Shown here piece by piece: positions 41,931-51,201 of a stretch of DNA of 64,000 nucleotides (position 1 is its first letter; every line of letters begins with the position of its first letter). Position numbers and translations under genes: made by a program. The notes beneath the pieces are model-generated. The model was given only the letters and a program-made list of their open reading frames with translations. It was not told the origin of the DNA and ran no database searches. Source of the DNA: JAVJST01 sp040219295 (GTDB taxonomy: Bacteria > Pseudomonadota > Alphaproteobacteria > Rhodospirillales > Casp-alpha2); the NCBI GenBank assembly GCA_040219295.1, contig JAVJST010000002.1, forward strand, positions 1 to 64,000. Reading direction: 5' to 3'.

Positions 41931-42431
41931 ATGACGGAAGCAGGCGGCTCGCCGTTGGTCGGCGTGATCATGGGCAGTCAGTCGGACTGGGATACCATGC
42001 GGGAAGCGGTCGAGGTTCTCGACCAGCTGGGCATCGAGCACGAGGTCAAGATCGTCTCGGCACACAGGACGCCCGGTAGGCTTTGGACATATGCCACGTC
42101 GGCTGCCGAACGCGGTCTCAAGGTCGTCATTGCCGGTGCCGGCGGCGCCGCGCATCTGCCGGGCATGGTCGCATCTATGACGATCCTGCCCGTTCTCGGC
42201 GTTCCCGTCGAAAGTAAGGCCCTTAGCGGCCTAGACAGTCTTCTGTCGATCGCACAGATGCCGGGCGGCGTCCCCGTGGGCACGCTCGCCATCGGCAAGT
42301 CAGGCGCCAAGAACGCCGGCCTGCTCGCCGCTTCCATCGTCGCCTTGTCCGAACCGGATGTCGCGACCCAATTATCCGTATGGCGCCGCGAGCAGACCGA
42401 CGCGGTTGCCGAGGCCCCTTCTGACGGCTGA
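41931..42431 (+). CDS. purE: 5-(carboxyamino)imidazole ribonucleotide mutase PurE
   Basis: 166 residues from ATG 41931; in-frame sequence to 41880 is not conserved. Class I PurE with MGSQSDWDTM (about 13-22), the catalytic SAHRTPGRL and AGAGGAAHLPGMVA. It converts N5-CAIR to CAIR in purine synthesis. purK follows after five bases, giving the standard purEK pair. Confidence 0.96.
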   Translation: MTEAGGSPLVGVIMGSQSDWDTMREAVEVLDQLGIEHEVKIVSAHRTPGRLWTYATSAAERGLKVVIAGAGGAAHLPGMVASMTILPVLGVPVESKALSGLDSLLSIAQMPGGVPVGTLAIGKSGAKNAGLLAASIVALSEPDVATQLSVWRREQTDAVAEAPSDG

Positions 42432-42436
42432 CGAAC

Positions 42437-43585
42437 ATGACATTCGATGATCGTTTCCCGCTGCCCCCGGGCAGCACCATCGGAATCATGGGCGGCGGCC
42501 AGCTCGGGCGCATGACGGCGCTAGCGGCCGCTCCCTTTGGCTATCGTTGTCACATTTTCACACCTGAAGCCGATAGCCCCGCCGAGCAAGTTGCCGACAC
42601 AACAACTGTCGCCGCTTATGACAATGCCGAAGCATTGCGTTCGTTCGCCGATTCCGTCGACGTCGTTACCTTCGAGTTCGAGAACGTGCCCCACGAGAGC
42701 GTGCAGTTACTGGCCGATCGCGTGCCGGTTCGTCCCGGCTGGAACGTCCTCCGAGTTTCCCAAGACCGATTGATCGAGAAGGATTTCATCAACGGGCTTG
42801 GCATTCCGACAACGCCTTATCGGGCGGTTAGGAATCTGACCGAGTTGCAAAGCGCCGTCGCGGACCTTGGCCTCCCCGCCGTGCTCAAGACAACGCGTCT
42901 CGGGTACGACGGCAAGGGTCAGGTGAAGATCGAGGAAGGTAGCAACCTCGAGGACGCCTGGAACGCAATCGACATCTCATCCGGTGGCGGTGTAGCTATA
43001 CTCGAAGCATTCGCGGACCTGGCGATGGAAGTTTCCGTAATCGTTGCGCGGTCTGAAGACAACGCATGGACCGCCTTCCCGCCCGTTGAGAATCGCCATG
43101 TTAATCATATTCTCGACACCACGCGTGCGCCGGCCGGGTTGCCGGAGGCGATCGCAATGTCGGCGGTTCGTGCCGCACTTGCCATCGCGGACGAACTTGC
43201 CGTCGTCGGGCTTCTTGCCGTTGAGATGTTCATCACCAACGATCCAAAGCGCGGCGGCGTCACAAAGAAATCCCAGTTGTTGATCAACGAGATCGCTCCA
43301 CGCCCCCACAATTCCGGCCATTGGACCATTGATGCCTGTTTGTGTAGCCAGTACGAGCAGTTCGTCCGCGCCGTCGCGGGTCTCCCATTCGGCACGGCAG
43401 AACGCCACCACGACGCGGTCATGAAGAACCTGATCGGCGACGAAGTAGATTCCTGGCTCGACGCACTGCACGATCCGGCGTCCTTTCTTCATGTTTACGG
43501 CAAGGCCGAAGCACGACCGGGCCGCAAGATGGGGCACGTCACACGCCTGTTCCCGCTCGGGAAGCTGCCTAGGGATGTTGGCTGA
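42437..43585 (+). CDS. purK: N5-carboxyaminoimidazole ribonucleotide synthase PurK
   Basis: 382 residues, ATP-grasp. It begins with a short lead then GSTIGIMGGGQLGRMTALAA. LGLPAVLKTTRLGYDGKGQ (about 149-167) and INEIAPRPHNSGHWTIDAC near 282 are the nucleotide and metal signatures. It makes N5-CAIR from AIR, bicarbonate and ATP. Second gene of the purEK unit; convergent with the unknown gene ending at 43602. Confidence 0.96.
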   Translation: MTFDDRFPLPPGSTIGIMGGGQLGRMTALAAAPFGYRCHIFTPEADSPAEQVADTTTVAAYDNAEALRSFADSVDVVTFEFENVPHESVQLLADRVPVRPGWNVLRVSQDRLIEKDFINGLGIPTTPYRAVRNLTELQSAVADLGLPAVLKTTRLGYDGKGQVKIEEGSNLEDAWNAIDISSGGGVAILEAFADLAMEVSVIVARSEDNAWTAFPPVENRHVNHILDTTRAPAGLPEAIAMSAVRAALAIADELAVVGLLAVEMFITNDPKRGGVTKKSQLLINEIAPRPHNSGHWTIDACLCSQYEQFVRAVAGLPFGTAERHHDAVMKNLIGDEVDSWLDALHDPASFLHVYGKAEARPGRKMGHVTRLFPLGKLPRDVG

Positions 43586-43601
43586 TCATGAGCTTTCGCC
43601 G

Positions 43602-44585
43602 TCAGGCAAGGCCTGCGGGTGATGCTTCTGCGCCCAGCGTGGTCAACGCAGCGTCGGGATCGGCGCGCAACATGTCCTCGAAGTCGCCGACCGACAACCT
43701 CGATGTCTTCAGGGTGACCAGCAGATAAATCTCGACGACCGTCTCGTTGTCGAGTTCCTGCTCGATAACCGAACGAACAAAGTTCGAGAGCTCGCGGTCT
43801 CGCGCGGACTGGCTCAGCAGGTTGGTAATCAGTTCACGACGGATCATTGGTGGAAATAGGAGAATCTCGGCGACCAAGGCGCCTTTCGCATTGAGCGGTA
43901 TACGATCGTTCGCAAAGATCCTGTCGAGACAGAAACTGTAGATTCCGAAATCGAGACGTCCAGCGACGGCTCGCGTAAACGAAAGAAACTCTTCACGGAA
44001 ACCGGAGATCGACATCTTCCTGTCAATCAGCGCGCGGATGATGTCGAGAAACGATCGGTAACGCTGGCGCGCCGGACTGATGGTGCCACCAAGTTCCGCC
44101 TCGAGCGCCCGTATCCGCGCTTCCCTGAACGACGTCCGCAAAATCGAATTGGCGTTCGATCGGACTTCCTCGCTGAACGCAGATCTCTCGATCAGGTCGA
44201 ACAGCGCCTCGAAGCGTTCCCTTCTACGGTCATCGATCCGGCTTGCCTCGAGGCCCAACGGCAGCAAGGCGGCCTGCGCTACGAGTGCATCTCTTGAAAA
44301 CACCGACGCCGCAGCCGCGGTGATCTTCATCAATCCGTGAGCATTCCGAAAGTCGTCGGTGATCACGAATCGACTCTCATCGGCAAGCGTCAGGTACCGA
44401 CCAACCTTTCCGCATTCTAAGAAATGGTCGGCGAGGTCGTTTCCGTCAGCCGCCGATAACGCGACAAAACCCTGCAGATCTTCGTTCAACCGTCCGTCCA
44501 ATTCCGCTACACCGAAGGTAGTCGGCTGAGTATAACTTAGCCGATGATCGGACACACCCAAATCCGGAATAGCCTTTTTTAACAA
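43602..44585 (-). CDS. Unknown mostly helical protein
   Basis: 327 residues from a TTG at 44585; the frame has no upstream ATG and no clear ribosome site, so the start is uncertain. The sequence is helix-rich with repeated short segments ending in Leu/Arg (RERFEALFDLIERSAF; RYRSFLDIIRALIDRKMSI; EFLSFTRAVAGRLDFGIYSF), and no signal peptide or membrane helix. I do not recognise a family. A small open frame (44590-44727) lies just upstream on the same strand. Confidence 0.65.
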   Translation of the reverse strand: MLKKAIPDLGVSDHRLSYTQPTTFGVAELDGRLNEDLQGFVALSAADGNDLADHFLECGKVGRYLTLADESRFVITDDFRNAHGLMKITAAAASVFSRDALVAQAALLPLGLEASRIDDRRRERFEALFDLIERSAFSEEVRSNANSILRTSFREARIRALEAELGGTISPARQRYRSFLDIIRALIDRKMSISGFREEFLSFTRAVAGRLDFGIYSFCLDRIFANDRIPLNAKGALVAEILLFPPMIRRELITNLLSQSARDRELSNFVRSVIEQELDNETVVEIYLLVTLKTSRLSVGDFEDMLRADPDAALTTLGAEASPAGLA

Positions 44586-44589
44586 TTCA

Positions 44590-44727
44590 CTACACCGTTC
44601 CCGACAGCCGGTAGTGCACCTTTCGATATCGACGCGTCAGAATCGGGAGGCGCGAATTATCGGGTAGCAGCACCCGATTCGTACCGATATAACGACCGGG
44701 TTTGATCGACGTTTCTCCATCGACCAT
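44590..44727 (-). CDS. Possible 45-residue basic protein
   Basis: Open frame MVDGETSIKPGRYIGTNRVL then PDNSRLPILTRRYRKVHY, rich in Arg/Lys and regularly spaced hydrophobics, ending just before the unknown gene at 44585. Composition looks protein-like. No ribosome site precedes the ATG, and the frame stays open upstream into the antisense of the hydantoinase-like gene. A guess. Confidence 0.3.
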   Translation of the reverse strand: MVDGETSIKPGRYIGTNRVLLPDNSRLPILTRRYRKVHYRLSGTV

Positions 44728-44769
44728 AACGTGGGCGATGGCCCAAAAAATGCCGGAGTTCCAGACCTC

Positions 44770-46815
44770 ATGGCCATTCTTCTCGGTTTCGACACAGGCG
44801 GCACGTACACGGACGCGGTTCTCTATGATGAAGACATAGGCGTTATCGCCTCTGCAAAGTCGATCACCACGAAGTCACGGCTCGTGACTGGACTCGGCAA
44901 AGCGCTATCGTCGCTCCCGGCGGACAAGGTCTCGGAGGCCGCTCTGGTTTCGGTCTCGACCACGTTGGCAACGAACGCCCTCGTCGAGGCACACGCCTAC
45001 CCCGCCGCCTTGATTCTTGTCGGCCAAGACGAACGCGCTCTGTCGCGGGCCGGACTGGGTCAACTCGTCGCCGACGGTCCCGTGGCGTTCGTCCCCGGCG
45101 GCCACAAGAGCTCAGGCGCCGAAGTTGCCGCACTTGATGAAGATGCGGCAATCAAGGCCATCGAGAGGTTCGCGCCGGAGGTTGATGCCTTTGCCGTCGC
45201 TTCCGAATTCTCGGTGAGAAATCCGGAACACGAGAACCGCGTTCGCGACCTTATTCGTGAAAAGACAGGACTCCCCGTGACCTGTTCGCATGAACTGACG
45301 TCGAATCTCGATGCGCCCCGACGCGCGCTAACTACACTGATCAATGCGCGACTGATCCCCATGCTGCAGCACCTCATCGTCTCCGTTCAGTCGCTGATGG
45401 AATCGTACAGAATCACTGCGCCACTCATGGTCGTGCGGGGGGACGGTTCATTGATATCGGCCGAGTCAGCCCTCAAACGTCCCGTTGAAACCATTCTATC
45501 CGGCCCTGCAGCGAGCGTCATCGGCGCCGCCTACCTCTCCGGCGTGAAGGACGGTGTCGTGTCGGACATCGGTGGAACGACTACCGATATTGTGATGTTC
45601 GAAGACGGCCGGCCCGAGGTGAACCGCGACGGTGCCATCGTCGGTGGTTGGCGGACAATGGTCGAGGCAGTGAACGTAAGGACTTATGGCCTTGGCGGCG
45701 ATAGCGAAGTCGGTCTCGATATCGACCACAACCTGACGCTCGGGCCAAGACGGGTTGTTCCCATCTCATTGCTGGCATACGAGCAACCGGACGTTCTCGC
45801 GATGCTCGAGGAACAAATGGCCCGTCCTGTCCCGGCTAGTCAGGACGGTCGGTTCGCCGTGCTGCTGCGCGACCCTGGCGGACGTGCCGAAACCGGTGAT
45901 CGTCGACGATCCCGAACGGTCGATGTTATCCTCGACAAGCTTCGTGAGGGGCCGGTGCCGATGACCCATATTTCGAGCATCGGCCTTGGCGAAAAGGTTC
46001 TCGACAAGCTGGTCAATGAAGGCAAGGCGGTCGTTGCCGGTCTCACGCCCAGCGACGCAAGTCATATCCTCGGTCGTCAATCGACTTGGTCCGAACGGGC
46101 GGCACGCATTGGGTCAGAGCTCTATGTCAGGCGATATCTCGATAGTGGCATCAGGCTCGCCCGGGATGCGGATGAACTCGCCCGTATCATCTTCGAGAGA
46201 ACGATCGTCGAAAGCGCCAAGACCATCGCAGAGGCGGTTCTCGCAGAGCGTTACGGCCTCGAGCCCGATCGCCGTTCGCGCTTCGCCCGACACCTGCTCG
46301 AGGCCGCGACCAACCTAAGGCCGCCCGAGTCCGGTCACGAGGGAATCATCGTCGATCTGACCCTCGACACGGCACTTATCGGCATCGGAGCCCCGGCCGA
46401 GACTTACTATGCCGGAGACCGAGGAACGGCGGCCCGGCTCAACGCCGAGCTTCACATCCCTCCAAATGCCGATGTCGCCAATGCCGTCGGCTCTGTCGTC
46501 GGCAGTGTAAAGGGGCAAGCGAGCGCCTTGATCACCGAGCCGGATGCGGGACGTTACCGGGTTCACTCGGACGACGGTGTCGAGGACTTCGACGGCCTTG
46601 AGAAGGCGGCCTCCCATGCTGAGAACCTCGTCCGAACTCTTGCCCGGCAGCGGGCGATTGAGCAAGGCGCCGCCGATATCGATCTGTCCGTTGAGCGGCA
46701 TGACAACATCTTCAAGGCACCCGCCGGCGGGACCGTCTTTATCGAGTCAAGGATTGTGGCGATCGCAGCGGGCCGACCGGATCTGGACCGCAAGGCTGTC
46801 GGGGCGAACGGCTGA
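44770..46815 (+). CDS. Hydantoinase A/oxoprolinase-like ASKHA protein
   Basis: 681 residues from ATG 44770, with GGAG nine bases upstream. The N-terminal ATP-binding element LLGFDTGGTYTDAVLYD and later GVVSDIGGTTTDIVMFEDG are the phosphate motifs of the actin-like ATPase fold in HyuA. The central region TTLATNALVEAHAYPAALI is typical. The C-terminal part (about 520-681) differs from standard HyuA. No HyuB partner is encoded nearby, so the substrate is open. Confidence 0.82.
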   Translation: MAILLGFDTGGTYTDAVLYDEDIGVIASAKSITTKSRLVTGLGKALSSLPADKVSEAALVSVSTTLATNALVEAHAYPAALILVGQDERALSRAGLGQLVADGPVAFVPGGHKSSGAEVAALDEDAAIKAIERFAPEVDAFAVASEFSVRNPEHENRVRDLIREKTGLPVTCSHELTSNLDAPRRALTTLINARLIPMLQHLIVSVQSLMESYRITAPLMVVRGDGSLISAESALKRPVETILSGPAASVIGAAYLSGVKDGVVSDIGGTTTDIVMFEDGRPEVNRDGAIVGGWRTMVEAVNVRTYGLGGDSEVGLDIDHNLTLGPRRVVPISLLAYEQPDVLAMLEEQMARPVPASQDGRFAVLLRDPGGRAETGDRRRSRTVDVILDKLREGPVPMTHISSIGLGEKVLDKLVNEGKAVVAGLTPSDASHILGRQSTWSERAARIGSELYVRRYLDSGIRLARDADELARIIFERTIVESAKTIAEAVLAERYGLEPDRRSRFARHLLEAATNLRPPESGHEGIIVDLTLDTALIGIGAPAETYYAGDRGTAARLNAELHIPPNADVANAVGSVVGSVKGQASALITEPDAGRYRVHSDDGVEDFDGLEKAASHAENLVRTLARQRAIEQGAADIDLSVERHDNIFKAPAGGTVFIESRIVAIAAGRPDLDRKAVGANG

Positions 46816-46816
46816 T

Positions 46817-47326
46817 CTACTCATTCAATACCTTGTAAGTTAAACCCTGCAGCGTATTGATCATCTTCATACCCTGGTCGCCCCCTGTCCCAGTGATATT
46901 CTGGGCGGCGACACGTTGCATCGCTTCGATGTGAAACTCGACGACTTTTAATCGGCGCGCGGTCATCTCGACCGGTTGCTCGAGAAAACGGCACAGATCG
47001 TTGCCGACAATCGTTATCAGCTTGAAATCGAAAGTACCGGCCTGCCCCTTCAGATCGTGTACCCGTCGAAACAACCTTTCCCGGGCAATTTCGTCGGCCG
47101 GAGCAACACGGACAGCATCGAACTCGCGACGAATGACCGCAAGTTCGCCCGGTAGCCTTGTTACGAACTCGACCCCGAGTTTTGCGATGGCGTCGCTCGC
47201 GGCGCCAAAGTCCATGGTCGAGTTCGCGCGAACGCGCACCTTGTCGCGAAGTGTGGATGGCGGCGTGATCATCACGACTTTGTCGTCGTCTTCGTTTTCC
47301 ACAGTGCTTCCCGGTTCCTTCTTCAA
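46817..47326 (-). CDS. Histidine phosphotransfer (Hpt) protein
   Basis: 169 residues. The core at about 80-130 has LFRRVHDLKGQAGTF with the phospho-accepting His90 in the HxxKG pattern, set in a helical bundle. The N-terminus of about 40 residues is charged and probably loose. Its ATG overlaps the stop of the hybrid kinase by four bases, so it is almost surely the relay partner of that kinase. No response regulator follows; the hydantoinase gene converges from the other side with one base between. Confidence 0.82.
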   Translation of the reverse strand: MKKEPGSTVENEDDDKVVMITPPSTLRDKVRVRANSTMDFGAASDAIAKLGVEFVTRLPGELAVIRREFDAVRVAPADEIARERLFRRVHDLKGQAGTFDFKLITIVGNDLCRFLEQPVEMTARRLKVVEFHIEAMQRVAAQNITGTGGDQGMKMINTLQGLTYKVLNE

Positions 47327-50300
47327 GCTTTTCTCACCCCACCGAGATCATCCCCGGCAAACTCGCTCATCTCATTTAGCAGGCCGTCAAAATCCGCTTC
47401 GACCTCTTGAGTCTTCACGACGCGTTTCGCACCGGTTCCTTCATTCGATATGGGAAGGTGCAGTTCCTCACCCAACACTTCATCGATCGTCGCGGTCAAG
47501 TTTCCAGGGTCCACCGGCTTGGGCGATACGGCATTCATGCCAGCCTCAAGATACTCCCGCTGATGCTCACTCATGAGATCCGCCGTGAGCGCGATGATCG
47601 GAACGCCCGACTTGTCGCCATGCATCTTGCGGATGATCCGAGTGGCCTCGGGTCCCGACATTTCGGGCATTCGTACATCCATCAGTATCAGATCGAACGA
47701 TTCCTCTGCGTATCGGTCAACAGCCTCCTTACCATTATTCGCAATGCTGACCTGGTGCCCGAATCCACTGACGATTGCGTCCAGAATCTGCTGATTCAGG
47801 TCGTTATCCTCCGCGATCAGAATCTTGAGTGGCCGCCTAGCCTCGAAATTCGTCGCCGAGGAGTAAGCGCTTGTAGCTTCATGTACAATTTCGGATCTTG
47901 CCGGCACATAGGGCAACGTGAACCAGAAGCGACTACCAGTTCCAAAGCTGCTCTCGACGCCGATCTCACCACCCTGCCGCTCGACCAGACGTTTGCAGAT
48001 TGCCAGGCCGAGTCCCGTGCCCTCAAACATTCGGGTTATGGAAGCGTCGGCCTGTGTGAACTCCTTGAACAAATTAGGAAGAACCTCCGGCTTGATCCCG
48101 ATACCGGTATCCACAACAGCAACCCGGATAAAGCGGTCGCCCTTGTTCTCCATCATGTCGCATACCACCCGGACCTCGCCTTCGCTGGTGAACTTGACGG
48201 CATTGCCCACCAAATTGACCAAAACCTGCCGGAGTCGGGTTGGATCGCCATGCACTTCCGTCGGAAACTCATCTGCAAACTCCACCCGCACCGGCATGTC
48301 CCGCGCGCGGTCGCCAGAGCGTTTTTCTGCAAAAAGCCCGACGACATCTTCGATCAATGTCGAAAGTCGGAAATCCAGGTCCTCAATCTCCAGTTTGTCG
48401 GCATCGAGTTTCGAAATATCGAGAATGTCATTAAGGATGCTCAGCAGTGCCCGCGTCGCGTCCTTGATCTTGTAAACCTTCTCACGCCCCTCCGGCGACA
48501 TCTCCTCACGTAACAAAAGATCAGCAAATCCCATAACACCCGTCATAGGTGTCCTGATCTCGTGGCTCATAGTCGCAAGGAATTCAGACTTGGCCCTGTT
48601 GGCCGTCTCTGCCTCGTCACGGGCCGCCTCAAGCCTGGCCTGGGCCTCGATCAGTTCATCCTCATGCTTTTTCTGGGTCGTGATGTCCGTGAACGTAGCG
48701 ACGTGCCCGATAATCCTGCCGTTCTTGTCCTTCTCGGGGCTGGCCTGGAGGAACATATGAATCACGCCTTGTTCGTCGGCATGGCCAAGCCTGACCTCTT
48801 CGCGCATAGGCTTGCCGTCCGTGATGTATTCCTGCCATGCCTGTTCGATCCTATCTCGATCTTCGGGAACAACGGTATTGATCCAGTCGCTGGCGAGAAA
48901 ATGATGGGTTGGGTGACCTGTCGTGTCTGTGAGCCAATCGTTGACGTAAATCACCTTGCCCCGGCTATTCGCCCGGACCACGCCAACGGGCGCCGTCGCT
49001 GCCAGCGTCCGATAGAGGCTCTCGCTCGCGGCCAGAGCCCTCTCGACCATTTTCTGTTTTGTGATGTCCCGGCAGGTGCCTCTATAGCCTCGAAACATTC
49101 CCTGCGCGTCGAATATCGGCTCTCCGCTGACACTGAGGTCGATTGTGCGCCCGTCCGCGCAGCTCAGCGGGTACTGGAAGTTCCGAAATGCTTCGTGTCT
49201 TGCCAGGCGTTGCCTGTGATTCTTCCAAGCCGCAATATCAGTATGAGCGAGTTCGATCACGTTGGTGCCAAGCCGTTGCGCGACCTTGAATCCGGTAATT
49301 GCCTCGTACTGCTCGGAAATGAAGGTGAAACACAGATTCTCGTCGAGTTCCCAAAACCAATCTGAACTGACCCGTGCGAAGTCCGCGATGCGCTCCTGAC
49401 TGGCTCGAATCGCACTGTCCGCCTTAACGCGTTCCGTTATGTCCGTTTCGATAGCCATGAACTTCGGGGGCATGCCCGGCTCCAGGAACGGTTCGCACTT
49501 GATGCTGACCCAGTAGGGTTGGCCGGACTTGTTGTAGTTAAGCGTTTCGACAGAGAATCCCTCACCCCGGGCAATGCACGCCTTCATCTCCTCGTCGATT
49601 GCCGGGTCGGAATCCGGCCCCTGTAGGATCGATCCGGGACTTTTCCCGACCAGTTCGTGCAACCGGTAACCTGAAATCCTCTCGAACCCCTCATTGACCC
49701 ACTCGACTGCACCACCCTGATCCGTGATGACTACGCCGTTGATGGTGTCGCGCGCGATTAGGGCGAGCCGTTTGTGCTCAGTCATCTCTTTCTCTCGCTC
49801 ATCGCGGAGCTTATACCAGTGACCCATCACGTTGATCAGGCTGCCGAGCACGAGTGTGCCAAACAGATTCGCGGCGAACAGCAAAGGTCCTGCCTTGGCA
49901 AGAATCTGAAATGCCGTTTCGGCATCGGCGCTGATGAAGAAAGACGGCAGTACCGCGACGGTGCCCAGGACCGCGATACACGCCAACAGGTGAATGCTTG
50001 TCCCAATGTTCTTCCGTCTAACGTAAAGCCCGGCCAGCAAGCCGAATAATCCGTAGAGTGCAAAGCCAGCTACACCGCCAAGTGCAACCGGTCCACCGAC
50101 ATAATACCACCGTACGCCAGCACCGATGACGCCGCTCACCAGTGCACCGATCGGGCCCGCATACATGCCTGCCAAGATTGCCGGGCCCCCTCGCAAGTCG
50201 AACACCGCGCCTTCACTTATTCGGACTGGATCCAGCATGACGACGGCAATGACGGCGCCAAACAGCAGCCCGGCGATTAGGTCACGAATATAGGGGTGCG

Positions 50301-50397
50301 CCGCAATCCACGAAAAACGCGCAGCAGCAGTAACCAGCCAAGCCAGAACCGCGACCAGTGCGAGACTCCTGATCAGATCTGCAGTGAACAAGAACAT
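47323..50397 (-). CDS. Hybrid sensor histidine kinase with 5TMR-LYT, three PAS, HisKA, HATPase and receiver
   Basis: 1024 residues. An N-terminal six-helix region (about 5-192) has DLRGGPAILAGMYAGPIGAL, the 5TMR-LYT type of LytS. PAS domains lie at about 205-325 (with ITERV), 335-448 (DITKQKM) and 455-575 (DITTQKK). HisKA at about 600-670 has His612 in MSHEIRTPMTG. The HATPase has N732 (GNAVKF), DTGIGIKP and GTGLGLAI. The receiver at about 857-976 has Asp907 (LILMDVRMPEMSG) and Lys960. It is coupled to the Hpt gene downstream. The signal may be a small wall- or membrane-related ligand. The start ATG 50397 has inverted repeats upstream. Confidence 0.93.
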   Translation of the reverse strand: MFLFTADLIRSLALVAVLAWLVTAAARFSWIAAHPYIRDLIAGLLFGAVIAVVMLDPVRISEGAVFDLRGGPAILAGMYAGPIGALVSGVIGAGVRWYYVGGPVALGGVAGFALYGLFGLLAGLYVRRKNIGTSIHLLACIAVLGTVAVLPSFFISADAETAFQILAKAGPLLFAANLFGTLVLGSLINVMGHWYKLRDEREKEMTEHKRLALIARDTINGVVITDQGGAVEWVNEGFERISGYRLHELVGKSPGSILQGPDSDPAIDEEMKACIARGEGFSVETLNYNKSGQPYWVSIKCEPFLEPGMPPKFMAIETDITERVKADSAIRASQERIADFARVSSDWFWELDENLCFTFISEQYEAITGFKVAQRLGTNVIELAHTDIAAWKNHRQRLARHEAFRNFQYPLSCADGRTIDLSVSGEPIFDAQGMFRGYRGTCRDITKQKMVERALAASESLYRTLAATAPVGVVRANSRGKVIYVNDWLTDTTGHPTHHFLASDWINTVVPEDRDRIEQAWQEYITDGKPMREEVRLGHADEQGVIHMFLQASPEKDKNGRIIGHVATFTDITTQKKHEDELIEAQARLEAARDEAETANRAKSEFLATMSHEIRTPMTGVMGFADLLLREEMSPEGREKVYKIKDATRALLSILNDILDISKLDADKLEIEDLDFRLSTLIEDVVGLFAEKRSGDRARDMPVRVEFADEFPTEVHGDPTRLRQVLVNLVGNAVKFTSEGEVRVVCDMMENKGDRFIRVAVVDTGIGIKPEVLPNLFKEFTQADASITRMFEGTGLGLAICKRLVERQGGEIGVESSFGTGSRFWFTLPYVPARSEIVHEATSAYSSATNFEARRPLKILIAEDNDLNQQILDAIVSGFGHQVSIANNGKEAVDRYAEESFDLILMDVRMPEMSGPEATRIIRKMHGDKSGVPIIALTADLMSEHQREYLEAGMNAVSPKPVDPGNLTATIDEVLGEELHLPISNEGTGAKRVVKTQEVEADFDGLLNEMSEFAGDDLGGVRKA

Positions 50398-50409
50398 GCT
50401 AGAATGTAT

Positions 50410-50459
50410 TACGTAATTATACGTAAATCCATTCCTTATTATCGAATCAAATCGATTCG
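50410..50459. promoter_or_regulatory. Repeated and inverted motifs upstream of the hybrid kinase
   Basis: TACGTAA occurs twice (50410-50416 and 50420-50426), each with a self-complementary TACGTA core. CGAATC (50443-50448) and GATTCG (50454-50459) form a perfect six-base inverted repeat with a five-base spacer. Both lie in the 129-base gap before the kinase start. Candidate operators; no binding protein is implied. Confidence 0.35.
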
Positions 50460-50526
50460 TTGTAAGTTCGGCGAGATTTCTACTCCCAGCGGACCTCCGT
50501 GCGCGATGACCTCGCGAAGAACGGAG

Positions 50527-51201
50527 TCAGGTGTTCCGACGATGTTGGCGGCGTTGGGCGACGGTGCCACTCAGGAAGCCTTCAATACGGCTCTTGATTC
50601 TCCTTGGTGTACTGAACGTCTTCAACACATCATCTATACGCCGATCGAGGTAAGACCAGGTCGCCGGATAGTCGCCATCCTCGTCCGCCTGGTCTGCAAG
50701 CCAGTAGAGAACCGTCGAGGTGTAGACGGGCAACAGCAGGCCCCTCTTGGTGTAGTAGTTCCAGTCCGCCGATATATCGCCCGCCGCGTACCACATGTGA
50801 TTCACCGTCCGAGCGGCGTTCGACGCTGCAGTAGGTGCATTCGTCGGCACCGCGAGCCATCCTATCAACCGTCGAAGGGCCTCGCGCCGATGGAAGTTCA
50901 CTTCGATACGAACGCGCACCGCCGCTGCAATCCGGTCGCGGATCCGCATTGATTCCAGGTTCTTCTGATCAAGGCGCCGCAACATCTCCGTGTCGGATCG
51001 ATCTGACCAGTTCCGGGCGATCTCCCGAAGTCCTCGCGGATAGGCCAACTCGGCCTCTTGATACGTCAGGCCCAGACGGCCAGTTGCCCGCTTCAGCGCC
51101 ATCTCGGTCCAACCGTCGAACGGGACATCATCCAACATGGCGTCCAGCAGCGCATCGCGCCGCTCACCCAGATCCCGTTGAAAGACCTGAAGATCACTCA
51201 T
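50527..51201 (-). CDS. COQ9 family ubiquinone biosynthesis protein
   Basis: 224 residues, helical TetR-like fold of COQ9. Conserved pieces: RRDALLDAMLDDVPFDGWTE at the N-terminus, then the C-terminal MWYAAGDISADWNYYTKRGL and LYWLADQADEDGDYPATW that mark the family. COQ9 binds isoprenoid lipids and presents precursors to COQ7 in ubiquinone synthesis. Its ATG overlaps the deformylase stop by four bases. Confidence 0.92.
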   Translation of the reverse strand: MSDLQVFQRDLGERRDALLDAMLDDVPFDGWTEMALKRATGRLGLTYQEAELAYPRGLREIARNWSDRSDTEMLRRLDQKNLESMRIRDRIAAAVRVRIEVNFHRREALRRLIGWLAVPTNAPTAASNAARTVNHMWYAAGDISADWNYYTKRGLLLPVYTSTVLYWLADQADEDGDYPATWSYLDRRIDDVLKTFSTPRRIKSRIEGFLSGTVAQRRQHRRNT

